A stretch of DNA of 26,421 nucleotides from Gammaproteobacteria bacterium (GTDB lineage Bacteria > Pseudomonadota > Gammaproteobacteria > UBA9214): positions 1 to 26,421 of the forward strand of contig JAOTTU010000010.1 in assembly GCA_029864225.1 (NCBI GenBank), in the 5' to 3' direction. Shown here piece by piece: positions 8,714 through 16,514 of the stretch. The notes below the pieces were generated by a model. It was not told where the DNA came from. It ran no database searches and was given only the letters and a program-made list of their open reading frames with translations. Positions within the stretch are counted from its first letter, which is position 1, and each line of letters opens with the position of its first letter. The position numbers and the translations under genes were made by a program.

Positions 8714-9331
8714 TCATCGCGTGCGAATGATTTTTCCTATGACGTCCGAACCACTTCGGACCCAGTCACCGGGGGACACATCAGTACGGCACGATTCCGG
8801 AAGATAAAGATCAATCTGTGCCCCCAGGTGGATGAAACCGCAGCGCTGCCCCTGGCCAACCCGCTCACCGATACGCACATAGCACCTGGGCGCATTGTTC
8901 AGCGGCCCGCGGTTCATGACCAGCACCACGTCATCGCCTTCGTCGGTTTGCAGCCAGACACCGTGCGGCGCACCAGGATCGTCCGGGTTGCCAGGCGGCT
9001 CCAGCACCTTGCCCTCGACGGGACTGCGTGTGGAGTAGGTTCCGTAGGAGTTCATTTGCATGCTGACCTTGATGCTCGGACGGTTAAGGTAGGGGTCATG
9101 GGCCGCGCCGATGGAAATGATCTTGCCGTCAGCGGGACAGACAACTGCCTGTGGAACAGATGGTACCTCGCGCTCGGGGTCCCTGAAAACAAAAAGCAGC
9201 AGCAGGACAATCGCCCACAATACCAGTGACTGGTAGAAACCCACAAATTGCAGGACCAGCACTGCCGCCAGGACAGTGACCAGCAAGGGCAGCAGTCCTT
9301 CCCTGGCGATGACAGAATAGCGGCTCATCAA
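8714..9331 (-). CDS. psd: Phosphatidylserine decarboxylase homologue lacking the self-cleavage site (probable pseudoenzyme)
   Basis: This 205-residue protein has the fold signature of short (type II) phosphatidylserine decarboxylases: two N-terminal membrane segments (about 12-48), FRDPEREVP (49-57) and CPADGKIISIG (65-75). These enzymes cut themselves at Gly-Ser, and the Ser becomes the pyruvoyl cofactor that converts phosphatidylserine to phosphatidylethanolamine. Here the site reads FIHLGAQIDLYLP, so the position is Gly170-Ala171, without serine. The usual SPxDVHxNRxPVxG motif reads NSYGTYSTRSPVEG (94-107), so the conserved Asp and His have become Gly97 and Tyr99. D68 of PADG remains. The frame is clean, with no stops and normal length, and sits between ilvC and an intact pssA. 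It is probably not a decarboxylase; a lipid-binding or regulatory role is possible. The fold assignment is firm. Confidence 0.85.
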   Translation of the reverse strand: MMSRYSVIAREGLLPLLVTVLAAVLVLQFVGFYQSLVLWAIVLLLLFVFRDPEREVPSVPQAVVCPADGKIISIGAAHDPYLNRPSIKVSMQMNSYGTYSTRSPVEGKVLEPPGNPDDPGAPHGVWLQTDEGDDVVLVMNRGPLNNAPRCYVRIGERVGQGQRCGFIHLGAQIDLYLPESCRTDVSPGDWVRSGSDVIGKIIRTR

Positions 9332-9389
9332 GCGTGCACCGGATTTCAGTTATCCACGCGAATCAGGACAACCGATTGGCTAGTGGAGA

Positions 9390-10406
9390 TCAGTTGACGT
9401 TCTTGTCGACAATCTTGCCGGAGTTGACCCACGCCATCATGCCACGCAGCTTTTCACCTACAACCTCGATGGGGTGCTCGCGGCCTATCCGCCGCTTCGC
9501 CTTCAGGGTGGCCGCACCCGCCTGGTTCTCGAGGATGAATTCACGGGCAAACTCGCCGTTCTGGATCTCATCGAGAATGCGGCGCATTTCCTGCTTGGTC
9601 TCGCCGGTAATGACGCGCGGGCCACGGGTGAGATCGCCGTATTCAGCGGTATTGGAGATGGAATAGCGCATGTTCGCGATTCCCCCCTCGTACATCAGGT
9701 CAACGATCAGCTTCAGCTCATGCAGGCATTCGAAGTAGGCCATCTCCGGGGCATAACCAGCCTCCACCAGGGTCTCGAAGCCGGCCTGCACCAGTGCGGT
9801 GGCACCGCCGCAGAGCACGGCCTGCTCGCCGAACAGGTCGGTTTCCGTCTCTTCACGAAACGTGGTCTCGATGACGCCGGCGCGACCCCCGCCATTGGCC
9901 GAGGCGTAGGAAAGTGCGATGTCCCTGGAACGACCACTCGCATCCTGGTACACGGCAATCAGGCTCGGCACGCCCTCACCCTGGGTATAAGTTGAACGTA
10001 CCAGGTGACCGGGCCCCTTGGGAGCGATCATGATGACATCCAGGTCGGCACGCGGCTCGATCTGCTGGTAGTGGATGTTGAAACCGTGCGCGAAGGCCAG
10101 TGCGGCTCCCTGTTTGATTTTCGGGGCAACCATGTCACGATACAGGGTGGCCTGGTGCTCATCCGGTGCCAGCAGCATCACCACATCGGCGCCGTCCACG
10201 GCCGCCTCGATAGACTTCACCGACAGCCCGGCCTTTTTCGCCTTGGCCTCGGAGATGGAACCCGAACGCAGACCGACCGTCACATCGACACCGGAATCCT
10301 TGAGGTTGTTGGCATGGGCATGGCCCTGGGATCCGTAGCCGATAATGGCGACCTTCAGGCCCCGGATGATGGACAGATCTGCGTCTTTGTCGTAGTAAAT
10401 ATTCAT
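9390..10406 (-). CDS. ilvC: Ketol-acid reductoisomerase (class I, NADPH)
   Basis: IlvC converts acetolactate and acetohydroxybutyrate to the dihydroxy acids of valine, leucine and isoleucine synthesis. The 338-residue length identifies the short class I form. The dinucleotide-binding GYGSQGHAHA is at 23-32, followed by GLRSGS (45-50), typical of NADPH preference. H107, D190, E194, E226 and E230, the catalytic and Mg-binding residues, are all present in their usual spacing. It lies 86 nt downstream of ilvH, a gap that contains a 7-bp stem-loop, and 58 nt upstream of psd. The genes are probably cotranscribed. Confidence 0.97.
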   Translation of the reverse strand: MNIYYDKDADLSIIRGLKVAIIGYGSQGHAHANNLKDSGVDVTVGLRSGSISEAKAKKAGLSVKSIEAAVDGADVVMLLAPDEHQATLYRDMVAPKIKQGAALAFAHGFNIHYQQIEPRADLDVIMIAPKGPGHLVRSTYTQGEGVPSLIAVYQDASGRSRDIALSYASANGGGRAGVIETTFREETETDLFGEQAVLCGGATALVQAGFETLVEAGYAPEMAYFECLHELKLIVDLMYEGGIANMRYSISNTAEYGDLTRGPRVITGETKQEMRRILDEIQNGEFAREFILENQAGAATLKAKRRIGREHPIEVVGEKLRGMMAWVNSGKIVDKNVN

Positions 10407-10438
10407 GTTCGCTACCCGCGGTTGTTACTCGATGTTCA

Positions 10439-10460
10439 AGCCTGGCCTTCTGTCCAGGCT
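10439..10460 (-). other. Stem-loop in the ilvH-ilvC spacer
   Basis: AGCCTGG and CCAGGCT form a 7-bp stem around an 8-nt loop. No T-run follows on the minus strand, so it does not look like a terminator. It could be an mRNA processing or stability element that adjusts ilvC expression relative to ilvIH. Confidence 0.4.
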
Positions 10461-10492
10461 CCCCGTTATCAAAAAATAAGCTGTGCTTGTGG

Positions 10493-10984
10493 TCAGAGCC
10501 TCAGCGCCCGTTCACCCCGCGCGATTCCCGATACTCCGGAGCGCACGACTTCGATAATCAGCCCCTGGTCCAGTGCCTGCAGGAAGGCGTCCAGCTTGTC
10601 GCCGGCACCGGTCAGTTCAATTGTATAGGTCTTGTCGGTGACGTCGATGATGCGGCCCCGGAAGATATCGGAAACGCGTTTCAGTTCCTCGCGCATGTCG
10701 CCCTCGGCACGCACCTTGGCCAGCATCATCTCGCGCTCGATATGCGGGCCCTCGGTCATGTCCATCAGCTTGACCACGTCGACCAGCTTGTTGAGTTGCT
10801 TGGTGATCTGCTCGATGATCTCGTCGGTGCCACGCGTGACCAGCGTCATTCGCGACAGCGAGGGGTCTTCGGTCGGTGCCACAGTCAGCGATTCGATGTT
10901 ATAACCACGCGCCGAAAAAAGTCCTGCCACCCGCGACAGGGCACCCGCCTCGTTTTCCATCAGTATAGAGATGATGTGCCTCAT
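10493..10984 (-). CDS. ilvH: Acetolactate synthase small (regulatory) subunit
   Basis: This 163-residue ACT-domain protein is the regulatory subunit of acetohydroxyacid synthase and confers valine feedback inhibition on the catalytic subunit. The N-terminal ACT domain opens with HIISILMENEAGALSRVAGLFSARG, with the expected YNIESLTVAPTED immediately after. The second, small-subunit C-terminal domain covers about 80-160. Its ATG overlaps the ilvI stop in an ATGA (10981-10984), so equal production of both subunits by translational coupling is expected. Confidence 0.96.
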   Translation of the reverse strand: MRHIISILMENEAGALSRVAGLFSARGYNIESLTVAPTEDPSLSRMTLVTRGTDEIIEQITKQLNKLVDVVKLMDMTEGPHIEREMMLAKVRAEGDMREELKRVSDIFRGRIIDVTDKTYTIELTGAGDKLDAFLQALDQGLIIEVVRSGVSGIARGERALRL

Positions 10985-12675
10985 ATCAGTATCATCTCGT
11001 TCTGGCCGCCACCGGCCGGGATCATTGGGTAGACGTTCTCTGCCGGGTCGGTAATAAAATCCATGAAGACCAGCTGGTCCTTGATGGCCATGGCCTCCTT
11101 CAGGGCCGACTCGACGTCGCCCGGCTTGTCAATTTGCATGCCCACATGCCCGTAACTTTCCGCCAGCTTCACAAAATCAGGCAATGATTCCATATAGGAC
11201 ATGGCGTAACGGCCCTGGTAGAAGAATTCCTGCCACTGGCGCACCATGCCCAGGCAGCCGTTGTTAAGGTTCACGATCTTGAGCGGTAGCGCATACTGCT
11301 TGCAGGTCGAGAGTTCCTGGATGCACATCTGGATGCTGCCCTCGCCGGTCACGCAGACTACCGTTGCATCGGGATATGCCAGTTGCACACCCATCGCTGC
11401 CGGTAGCCCGAATCCCATTGTCCCTAACCCGCCGGAATTGATCCAGCGCCGCGGCTTGTCGAACTTGTAGAACTGCGCGGCCCACATCTGGTGCTGGCCG
11501 ACGTCCGAGGTCACGAAGGCATCCCCGTTGGTAACCTTGTAGAGGGATTCCAGCACATGCTGCGGCTTGATCAGCTCGCTGTCGTGGTCGTATTTCAGGC
11601 AGTCCTTCGAGCGCCAGTCCTCGATCTGCCGCCACCACTCCTTGATAGCCGCCTCATCCGGTCGCTGTTTGCTGCCCTTGATAAGCTTGACCATGGCCTT
11701 GAGAACATTGTCCACACAACCGACGATCGGCACGTCCACCTTGACATTCTTGGATATACTCGAGGGGTCAATGTCCACGTGCACTATCTTTGCATTGGGA
11801 CAGAACTTCTCGATATTGCCGGTTACCCGGTCATCAAACCGTGCGCCAATGGCAATCAGGACATCACAGTGGTGCATGGCCATATTGGCCTCGTAGGTCC
11901 CGTGCATGCCGAGCATGCCGACGAACTGCCGGTCGGTTGCCGGGTAGGCACCCAGCCCCATCAGGGTATTTGTGACCGGGTAGTCCAGCAGCTGTGCCAA
12001 GCTAGTCAGGGACCCGGCAGCGTTGCCGAGGATGACGCCGCCTCCCGTGTAGATCATCGGGCGCCGGGCGTCGAGCATCAACTTGATCGCACGCTTGATC
12101 TGGCCGGCATGGCCGACATGCACCGGGTTGTAGGAGCGCATGCTGACCTTATCCGGATAGTGAAATTCTGTCTTTTCCGCCGTAATGTCCTTGGGAATAT
12201 CCACAACCACCGGACCGGGACGTCCCGTGGTCGCGACATAAAAGGCCTTCTTGATGGTTTCAGCCAGGTCCCTGACGTCCTTGACCAGGAAATTGTGTTT
12301 GACGCAGGGTCGGGTGATCCCGATGTTGTCGGCCTCCTGGAAGGCATCATTACCGATCAGGTGCGTGGGGACCTGGCCGGTGAACACCACCAGGGGTATG
12401 GAGTCCATGTAGGCGGTGGCAATACCGGTCACCGCGTTGGTCGCACCGGGACCGGAGGTCACAATGACGACACCCGGTCTGCCGGTGGAACGTGCATAGC
12501 CGTCGGCCGCATGGGTGGCACCCTGTTCATGACGCGTCAGGATATGCTGTATCTTGTCTTGCCGGTACAGGGCGTCGTAGATATGCAACACGGCACCGCC
12601 GGGATAACCGAAAATGATATCGACCCCTTCGTCCTGCAACGAGCGGACAAATATTTCCGCGCCAGTCAGTTCCAA
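10981..12675 (-). CDS. ilvI: Acetolactate synthase large (catalytic) subunit
   Basis: This 564-residue thiamine-diphosphate enzyme makes acetolactate or acetohydroxybutyrate. The Pyr domain carries FGYPGGAVLHIYDAL with the catalytic Glu in RHEQGATHAADGYAR. The FAD/central domain spans about 190-330 and the PP domain follows. The ThDP-Mg motif begins GEGSIQM and ends LNNGCLGM; GEG instead of GDG is a known variant of this branch. The start is TTG at 12675, because AGGAGA lies 8-9 nt upstream and the N-terminus (ELTGAEIFVRSL) aligns with the family start. The gene heads the ilvIHC unit, and an intrinsic terminator lies in its leader. ilvB is an equally valid name. Confidence 0.96.
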   Translation of the reverse strand: MELTGAEIFVRSLQDEGVDIIFGYPGGAVLHIYDALYRQDKIQHILTRHEQGATHAADGYARSTGRPGVVIVTSGPGATNAVTGIATAYMDSIPLVVFTGQVPTHLIGNDAFQEADNIGITRPCVKHNFLVKDVRDLAETIKKAFYVATTGRPGPVVVDIPKDITAEKTEFHYPDKVSMRSYNPVHVGHAGQIKRAIKLMLDARRPMIYTGGGVILGNAAGSLTSLAQLLDYPVTNTLMGLGAYPATDRQFVGMLGMHGTYEANMAMHHCDVLIAIGARFDDRVTGNIEKFCPNAKIVHVDIDPSSISKNVKVDVPIVGCVDNVLKAMVKLIKGSKQRPDEAAIKEWWRQIEDWRSKDCLKYDHDSELIKPQHVLESLYKVTNGDAFVTSDVGQHQMWAAQFYKFDKPRRWINSGGLGTMGFGLPAAMGVQLAYPDATVVCVTGEGSIQMCIQELSTCKQYALPLKIVNLNNGCLGMVRQWQEFFYQGRYAMSYMESLPDFVKLAESYGHVGMQIDKPGDVESALKEAMAIKDQLVFMDFITDPAENVYPMIPAGGGQNEMILI

Positions 12676-12720
12676 CCGCTTAGTCTCCTGTGTTCAGTCC
12701 GGCTCTGTATTCGCGCCATG

Positions 12721-12742
12721 AAAAAAGCCCGCCGGAACGGGC
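12721..12742 (-). terminator. Intrinsic terminator inside the ilvI leader (candidate attenuator)
   Basis: On the minus strand, GCCCG-TTCCGG-CGGGC is followed directly by six T residues. It points toward ilvI, 46 nt before its TTG start. No minus-strand gene lies upstream for it to end; the next gene, at 12957, is divergent. It must therefore act on the ilv transcript itself or on a short leader RNA. A small upstream alternative stem (CGAAAGC/GCTTCG, around 12744-12758) could influence its folding. I found no convincing Leu/Val/Ile-rich leader peptide. Confidence 0.65.
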
Positions 12743-12771
12743 ATGCGAAGCGAGCTTTCGAGCAATAGTAG

Positions 12772-12800
12772 AAAGTACTGATATTACAAGTAAAGGTCAA
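12772..12800 (-). promoter_or_regulatory. Candidate promoter of the ilvI-ilvH-ilvC unit
   Basis: TTGACC (12800-12795) is followed after 17 nt by TACTTT (12777-12772). The -35 is good (5/6) and the -10 weak (3/6). A start near 12765 would give a leader of about 90 nt that contains the 12721-12742 terminator. Confidence 0.4.
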
Positions 12801-12872
12801 GCGATGAACGCTGCCAGGTCGGCGCCGATCCCAATGCGCCTTCCCGCGAGAACGGACTGTGACCGGGATCGC

Positions 12873-12922
12873 TTGTCCTCGTCATTAAACAGCCATAATA
12901 TGTCCATAGATTCCAGTTATGG
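12873..12922 (+). promoter_or_regulatory. Candidate promoter and inverted repeat before the DUF4124 gene
   Basis: TTGTCC (12873-12878) and TAATAT (12896-12901) are 17 nt apart, each matching 4 of 6 consensus bases. CCATAA (12893-12898) and TTATGG (12917-12922) form an inverted repeat that overlaps the -10 and the likely start point, so regulator binding is possible. Both signals are moderate. Confidence 0.3.
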
Positions 12923-12956
12923 ATAAGGCAACTGACTCAATGAAGGGGAAAAAATC

Positions 12957-13439
12957 ATGCTCCGAGGCCTCGCCCTGACAGCCGTTCTTGTTGTTATCGC
13001 CACCACGTCCTCTGCCGCTGGCAAACACGGCATCTATAAATGGGTCGACGAAAGCGGCACCGTCCAGTACACCCAGACCCCCCCGCCCGGCCGGGAGGCA
13101 CAGGAACTGAAGCCGCCCCCGACGCCGGCCGACGATCCCGACGAAATCAGCGACAAGCTAAAAGAACAGGTCGATGCCATGGACCAGCGGCGCACCGAGA
13201 AGCATCAAGGCGCCGCCGATGCACAGCAGTGGGCCGAGATCCAGAAGATTCGCCGCGAGAACTGTGCGACCGCCAGGGCGAACCTGGCCAAGCTCCAGCA
13301 GGGTGGCAACCGGGCCTATCGGACCCCGGATGGCCAGGTCGTGCGCCTCACCGAGGAGGATCGCCAGCAACGCATCGAGGCAACCAACCGGCAAATCCAG
13401 GAAAACTGTTCGCCCCCTGCCAGCAACCAGGGGCAATAA
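12957..13439 (+). CDS. Exported DUF4124-domain protein
   Basis: This 160-residue protein has a Sec signal peptide (about 1-20, ending near SSAA), so it is probably periplasmic. The DUF4124 domain follows at once: HGIYKWVDESGTVQYTQTPPPG (written here as HGIYKW...TPPPG, about 24-45). DUF4124 is a small beta-rich domain of unknown function. The rest is Pro-rich, then charged and probably helical (65-155), with two cysteines (about 101 and 150). The start is supported by GAAGGGG upstream. The MIF-like gene begins 4 nt after its stop, so they form an operon. No function is assigned. Confidence 0.75.
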   Translation: MLRGLALTAVLVVIATTSSAAGKHGIYKWVDESGTVQYTQTPPPGREAQELKPPPTPADDPDEISDKLKEQVDAMDQRRTEKHQGAADAQQWAEIQKIRRENCATARANLAKLQQGGNRAYRTPDGQVVRLTEEDRQQRIEATNRQIQENCSPPASNQGQ

Positions 13440-13443
13440 CGCC

Positions 13444-13788
13444 ATGCCGTTTCTCAAGATCCAGACCAACCAGCCCCTGTCGGAGGCCGACTCGAAGTCA
13501 CTGGCGGCCAGGTCCTCGGCCCTGGTGGCCGAACAACTCGGCAAGCCCGAACGCTATGTGATGACCTCGGTCGAGACCAACACCGCCATGCAGTTCGCGG
13601 GCAATGATGCACCGCTGGCCTACCTCGAACTCAAGAGTATCGGGCTGCCCGAGACCATCACTGCCGATGTCTCGCATGCCCTGTGCGAGCTGGTTAACTC
13701 AGAGACCGGAATCAGTCCCGAGCGCATCTATATCGAATTTGCCGACGCGCCGCGCAAGATGTGGGGCTGGAATGGCGACACCTTCTGA
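13444..13788 (+). CDS. MIF-like tautomerase (macrophage migration inhibitory factor family)
   Basis: This 114-residue protein matches the MIF branch of the tautomerase superfamily, which forms homotrimers and tautomerises keto-enol substrates such as phenylpyruvate. The catalytic proline follows the initiator Met (MPFLKIQTN). Family-typical features include the PERYVMTSVE segment, YLELKSIG in the middle and the C-terminal MWGWNGDTF, all at MIF-like spacing and length (MIF is 115). The ATG at 13444 is the only start that places Pro at position 2. It lies between two DUF4124 genes in one apparent transcription unit. The physiological substrate in bacteria is unknown. Confidence 0.85.
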   Translation: MPFLKIQTNQPLSEADSKSLAARSSALVAEQLGKPERYVMTSVETNTAMQFAGNDAPLAYLELKSIGLPETITADVSHALCELVNSETGISPERIYIEFADAPRKMWGWNGDTF

Positions 13789-13818
13789 ACGATCACCGCA
13801 ACACCCCGGGGGCCCGTG

Positions 13819-14094
13819 ATGCGTTTGTTCTGGCTGCTGATCGTACTCGTGCTTGCCGGCCTGTTTCTCCATCTCAACCCTGAATACAAGACCCGCCTGA
13901 TGGAACTGGCCTCCGATGCGGGATCCACTTTCTCACCCGCCGGGAAGACCACACGCCTCTACAAATGGCGCAATGCCGAAGGCACCTTGCAGATCACCGA
14001 CCAGCCGCCGTCAGTGGACATCGAGTACGAGACACTGGACTATCACCAGGACACGAATATTCTGCCGCAACCGCCGCAGTTGCAGAACAAATAG
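13819..14094 (+). CDS. Small membrane-anchored DUF4124 protein
   Basis: This protein of 91 residues has one N-terminal hydrophobic segment (about 3-20) that could be a membrane anchor or uncleaved signal. A DUF4124 core follows: RLYKWRNAEGTLQITDQPP (about 46-64). The C-terminus is short and Pro/Gln-rich. I prefer the ATG at 13819 over the GTG one codon earlier. It starts 30 nt after the MIF-like gene. The core resembles the DUF4124 domain of the protein at 12957-13439, so the two may be distant paralogues. No function is assigned. Confidence 0.7.
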   Translation: MRLFWLLIVLVLAGLFLHLNPEYKTRLMELASDAGSTFSPAGKTTRLYKWRNAEGTLQITDQPPSVDIEYETLDYHQDTNILPQPPQLQNK

Positions 14095-14169
14095 CTCATC
14101 ATCTGTACCTGGCCGCCGCTTGGCCGCTACAATCTCCAGCCAGATCAACACAAAGAGCCGGAAAACATC

Positions 14170-15909
14170 ATGCGTCTGTCCCAGTTCCCCCTGTCCACAC
14201 TGAAGGAAACACCGGCCGATGCCGAGATCGTCAGCCACCAGCTGATGCTGCGTGCCGGCATGATTCGCAAGCAGGCGGCCGGCATCTACAGCTGGCTGCC
14301 GCTGGGACTCAGGGTCCTGCGCAAGGTCGAGGCCATCATCCGCGAGGAAATGAACAACGCGGGTGCCCTGGAACTGCTGATGCCGGCGGTCCAGCCCGCC
14401 GAACTGTGGCAGGAATCCGGACGCTGGGAGCAATACGGACCGGAACTGCTGCGCATCAACGACCGCCACCAGCGGGAGTTCTGTTTCGGTCCGACCCACG
14501 AGGAGGTCATCACGGACATCGCGCGCCGCGAGATCCGCAGCTACAAGCAGCTGCCGGTCAACTATTACCAGATACAGACCAAGTTCCGCGATGAAATCCG
14601 GCCGCGCTTCGGCGTCATGCGGGCCCGCGAATTCCTCATGAAGGATGCCTACTCCTTCCATCCCGACCAGGCCTCGCTGGAACAGACCTACCAGGTCATG
14701 TACCAGGCCTATACCCGCATCTTCACCCGGCTGGGCATGGACTTCCGTCCGGTACAGGCCGACAGCGGCGCAATCGGGGGCAAGCTGTCGCACGAGTTCC
14801 ACGTGCTCGCCGATTCCGGCGAGGACGCCATCGCGTTTTCAGATGCGAGCGACTACGCCGCCAACGTCGAGCTTGCCGAGGCCGTGGCGCCCGCCGGCAC
14901 AAGACCGGCGCCGGCCAGCGAAATGCAGACGGTGGCCACGCCCGGCCAGCACAGCATCGAGGAGGTCTGCGCATTTCTCGACATACCGGCCGAGCGCTGT
15001 CTCAAGACCCTGCTGGTGCGGGGCACGGAGTCCGGGGTCGTGGCCCTGGTGCTGCGTGGCGATCACGAACTGAACGCCATCAAGGCGGAGAAACATCCCA
15101 CGGTCGCCCTGCCACTGGAATTCGCCGGTGACGAGCAGATCCGTGCTGCAGCCGGGTGTTCGGCCGGCTCGCTCGGGCCCGTGGGCCTGAGCATCCCGGT
15201 GATCGTGGACCGGGCGGCCGCACACTGTGCGGATTTTGTCTGTGGCGCCAACCAGGATGGCCGGCACCTGAGCGGCGTGAACTGGGGACGCGACCTGCCG
15301 GAACCGCAGACCGCAGACCTGCGCAATGTCGTCAATGGCGACCCGAGCCCGGATGGCAAGGGCCGGCTTGTGATTGCGCGCGGCATCGAGGTCGGCCACA
15401 TCTTCCAGCTGGGCGACAAGTACAGCCACGCCATGAAGGCCGCGGTGCTGGACGAGCAGGGCCGCGAGGTCGACATGGTCATGGGCTGCTACGGCATCGG
15501 CGTATCACGGATCGTGGCGGCCGCGATTGAACAGAACCACGACGAACAGGGCATGCTCTGGCCCGATCCGATCGCCCCGTTCCAGGTGGCCCTGCTGCCA
15601 ATGAACATGAAGAAATCACAGCGCGTGCGGGAGGCCGCCGAGGCGCTCTATGAGGAATTGAGCGCGGCCGGGGTGGAGGTCCTGCTGGATGACCGCGAGG
15701 TGCGTCCCGGGGTCATGTTTGCCGATATGGAACTGATCGGCATTCCGCACCGCGTGGTGGTTGGCGAGAAGAATCTCGACCGCGGCCTGGTGGAATACAA
15801 GTCGCGCCGCGGAGACGCCAGCGAGGAAATCAAACGCGCCGGGATTTTGGAATTTCTCAGGGATAAACTGTTGCCGGAACAGGCCGATAATAGAGATCAA
15901 GGTGCGTAA
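14170..15909 (+). CDS. proS: Prolyl-tRNA synthetase (bacterial type with editing domain)
   Basis: ProS charges tRNA-Pro. The 579 residues match the bacterial form, which carries an insertion (INS) editing domain between class II motifs 2 and 3. Class II motif 1 begins GIYSWLPLGLRVLRKVE, motif 2 includes RDEIRPRFGVMRAREFLMKD, the INS editing domain spans about 225-385, and motif 3 is MGCYGIGVSRI. The anticodon-binding domain occupies the last 110 residues (IAPFQVALLPMN onward). CCGGA lies just before the ATG, and TACAAT at 14128-14133 is a possible -10 without a convincing -35. The lytic transglycosylase start overlaps its end. Confidence 0.97.
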   Translation: MRLSQFPLSTLKETPADAEIVSHQLMLRAGMIRKQAAGIYSWLPLGLRVLRKVEAIIREEMNNAGALELLMPAVQPAELWQESGRWEQYGPELLRINDRHQREFCFGPTHEEVITDIARREIRSYKQLPVNYYQIQTKFRDEIRPRFGVMRAREFLMKDAYSFHPDQASLEQTYQVMYQAYTRIFTRLGMDFRPVQADSGAIGGKLSHEFHVLADSGEDAIAFSDASDYAANVELAEAVAPAGTRPAPASEMQTVATPGQHSIEEVCAFLDIPAERCLKTLLVRGTESGVVALVLRGDHELNAIKAEKHPTVALPLEFAGDEQIRAAAGCSAGSLGPVGLSIPVIVDRAAAHCADFVCGANQDGRHLSGVNWGRDLPEPQTADLRNVVNGDPSPDGKGRLVIARGIEVGHIFQLGDKYSHAMKAAVLDEQGREVDMVMGCYGIGVSRIVAAAIEQNHDEQGMLWPDPIAPFQVALLPMNMKKSQRVREAAEALYEELSAAGVEVLLDDREVRPGVMFADMELIGIPHRVVVGEKNLDRGLVEYKSRRGDASEEIKRAGILEFLRDKLLPEQADNRDQGA

Positions 15910-16498
15910 CAAACCATTCATGACCGGATTCCTGCTGCCTGCCTGGCTGGGGATACTGCTCAGTGCAGGTGTCTTCGATGCCATGGCAGCCACCCAGGAG
16001 CGCCCGGACGACACCCTGCGACAGAGCCTGATCAGGGCCATTGAATCCAGCGACAGTTTCAGTGACCGCTTTGAGGCCGAGGTCTGGCTGACGGACATGT
16101 CGAGCCGTTTGCAGAAACGCGTCGAGGATCCGGATGAGCGCCTGAAGATCCTCAAGACGGTGCATTACGAGGCGCGTCGCGCCAAACTCGAACCAGAAGT
16201 TATCCTGGCGTTGATCGAGGTGGAGAGCAACTATGATCGCTTTGCAATCTCCTCGGCGGGGGCCCAGGGCCTGATGCAGATCATGCCGTTCTGGCTGGAT
16301 GAAATCGGTCATCCGGATGACAACCTGTTCCATATCGGCACCAACATTCGAATGGGCTGCACCATCCTGAGTCACTACCTGGATCGCGAGAAGGGCAACC
16401 TGTTCAAGGCGCTGGCGCGCTACAACGGCAGTGTCGGCAAGGGCTGGTACCCGAACCGCATCTATCGCGCGCTCACCACCCGCTGGTACAAACAGTAG
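15902..16498 (+). CDS. Exported soluble-lytic-transglycosylase-like protein
   Basis: This 198-residue protein has a family 1 (Slt70-type) lytic transglycosylase domain, which cleaves peptidoglycan glycan strands to leave 1,6-anhydro ends. The catalytic glutamate is E108 in ALIEVESNYD. The hallmark motifs AQGLMQIMPF (121-130) and ARYNGS follow. A Sec signal peptide occupies about 1-30 and ends near DAMAA. I chose the GTG at 15902 because it supplies the basic n-region (RNK); the ATG at 15920 is the alternative. The GTG overlaps the proS stop by 8 nt, suggesting coupled translation. There is no lipobox, so it is probably periplasmic and soluble. Confidence 0.88.
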   Translation: MRNKPFMTGFLLPAWLGILLSAGVFDAMAATQERPDDTLRQSLIRAIESSDSFSDRFEAEVWLTDMSSRLQKRVEDPDERLKILKTVHYEARRAKLEPEVILALIEVESNYDRFAISSAGAQGLMQIMPFWLDEIGHPDDNLFHIGTNIRMGCTILSHYLDREKGNLFKALARYNGSVGKGWYPNRIYRALTTRWYKQ

Positions 16499-16514
16499 CG
16501 GCTAACTCAAAACC

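Noticed and set aside
10981..12675. GEG instead of GDG in the ThDP motif of IlvI as a loss of function
   Set aside because: The GE variant is familiar in this acetolactate synthase branch, and the rest of the motif is intact.
11491..12768. 425-codon plus-strand ORF opposite ilvI
   Set aside because: It is the antisense shadow of a long GC-rich gene, rich in His/Gly/Asp, with no recognisable domain.
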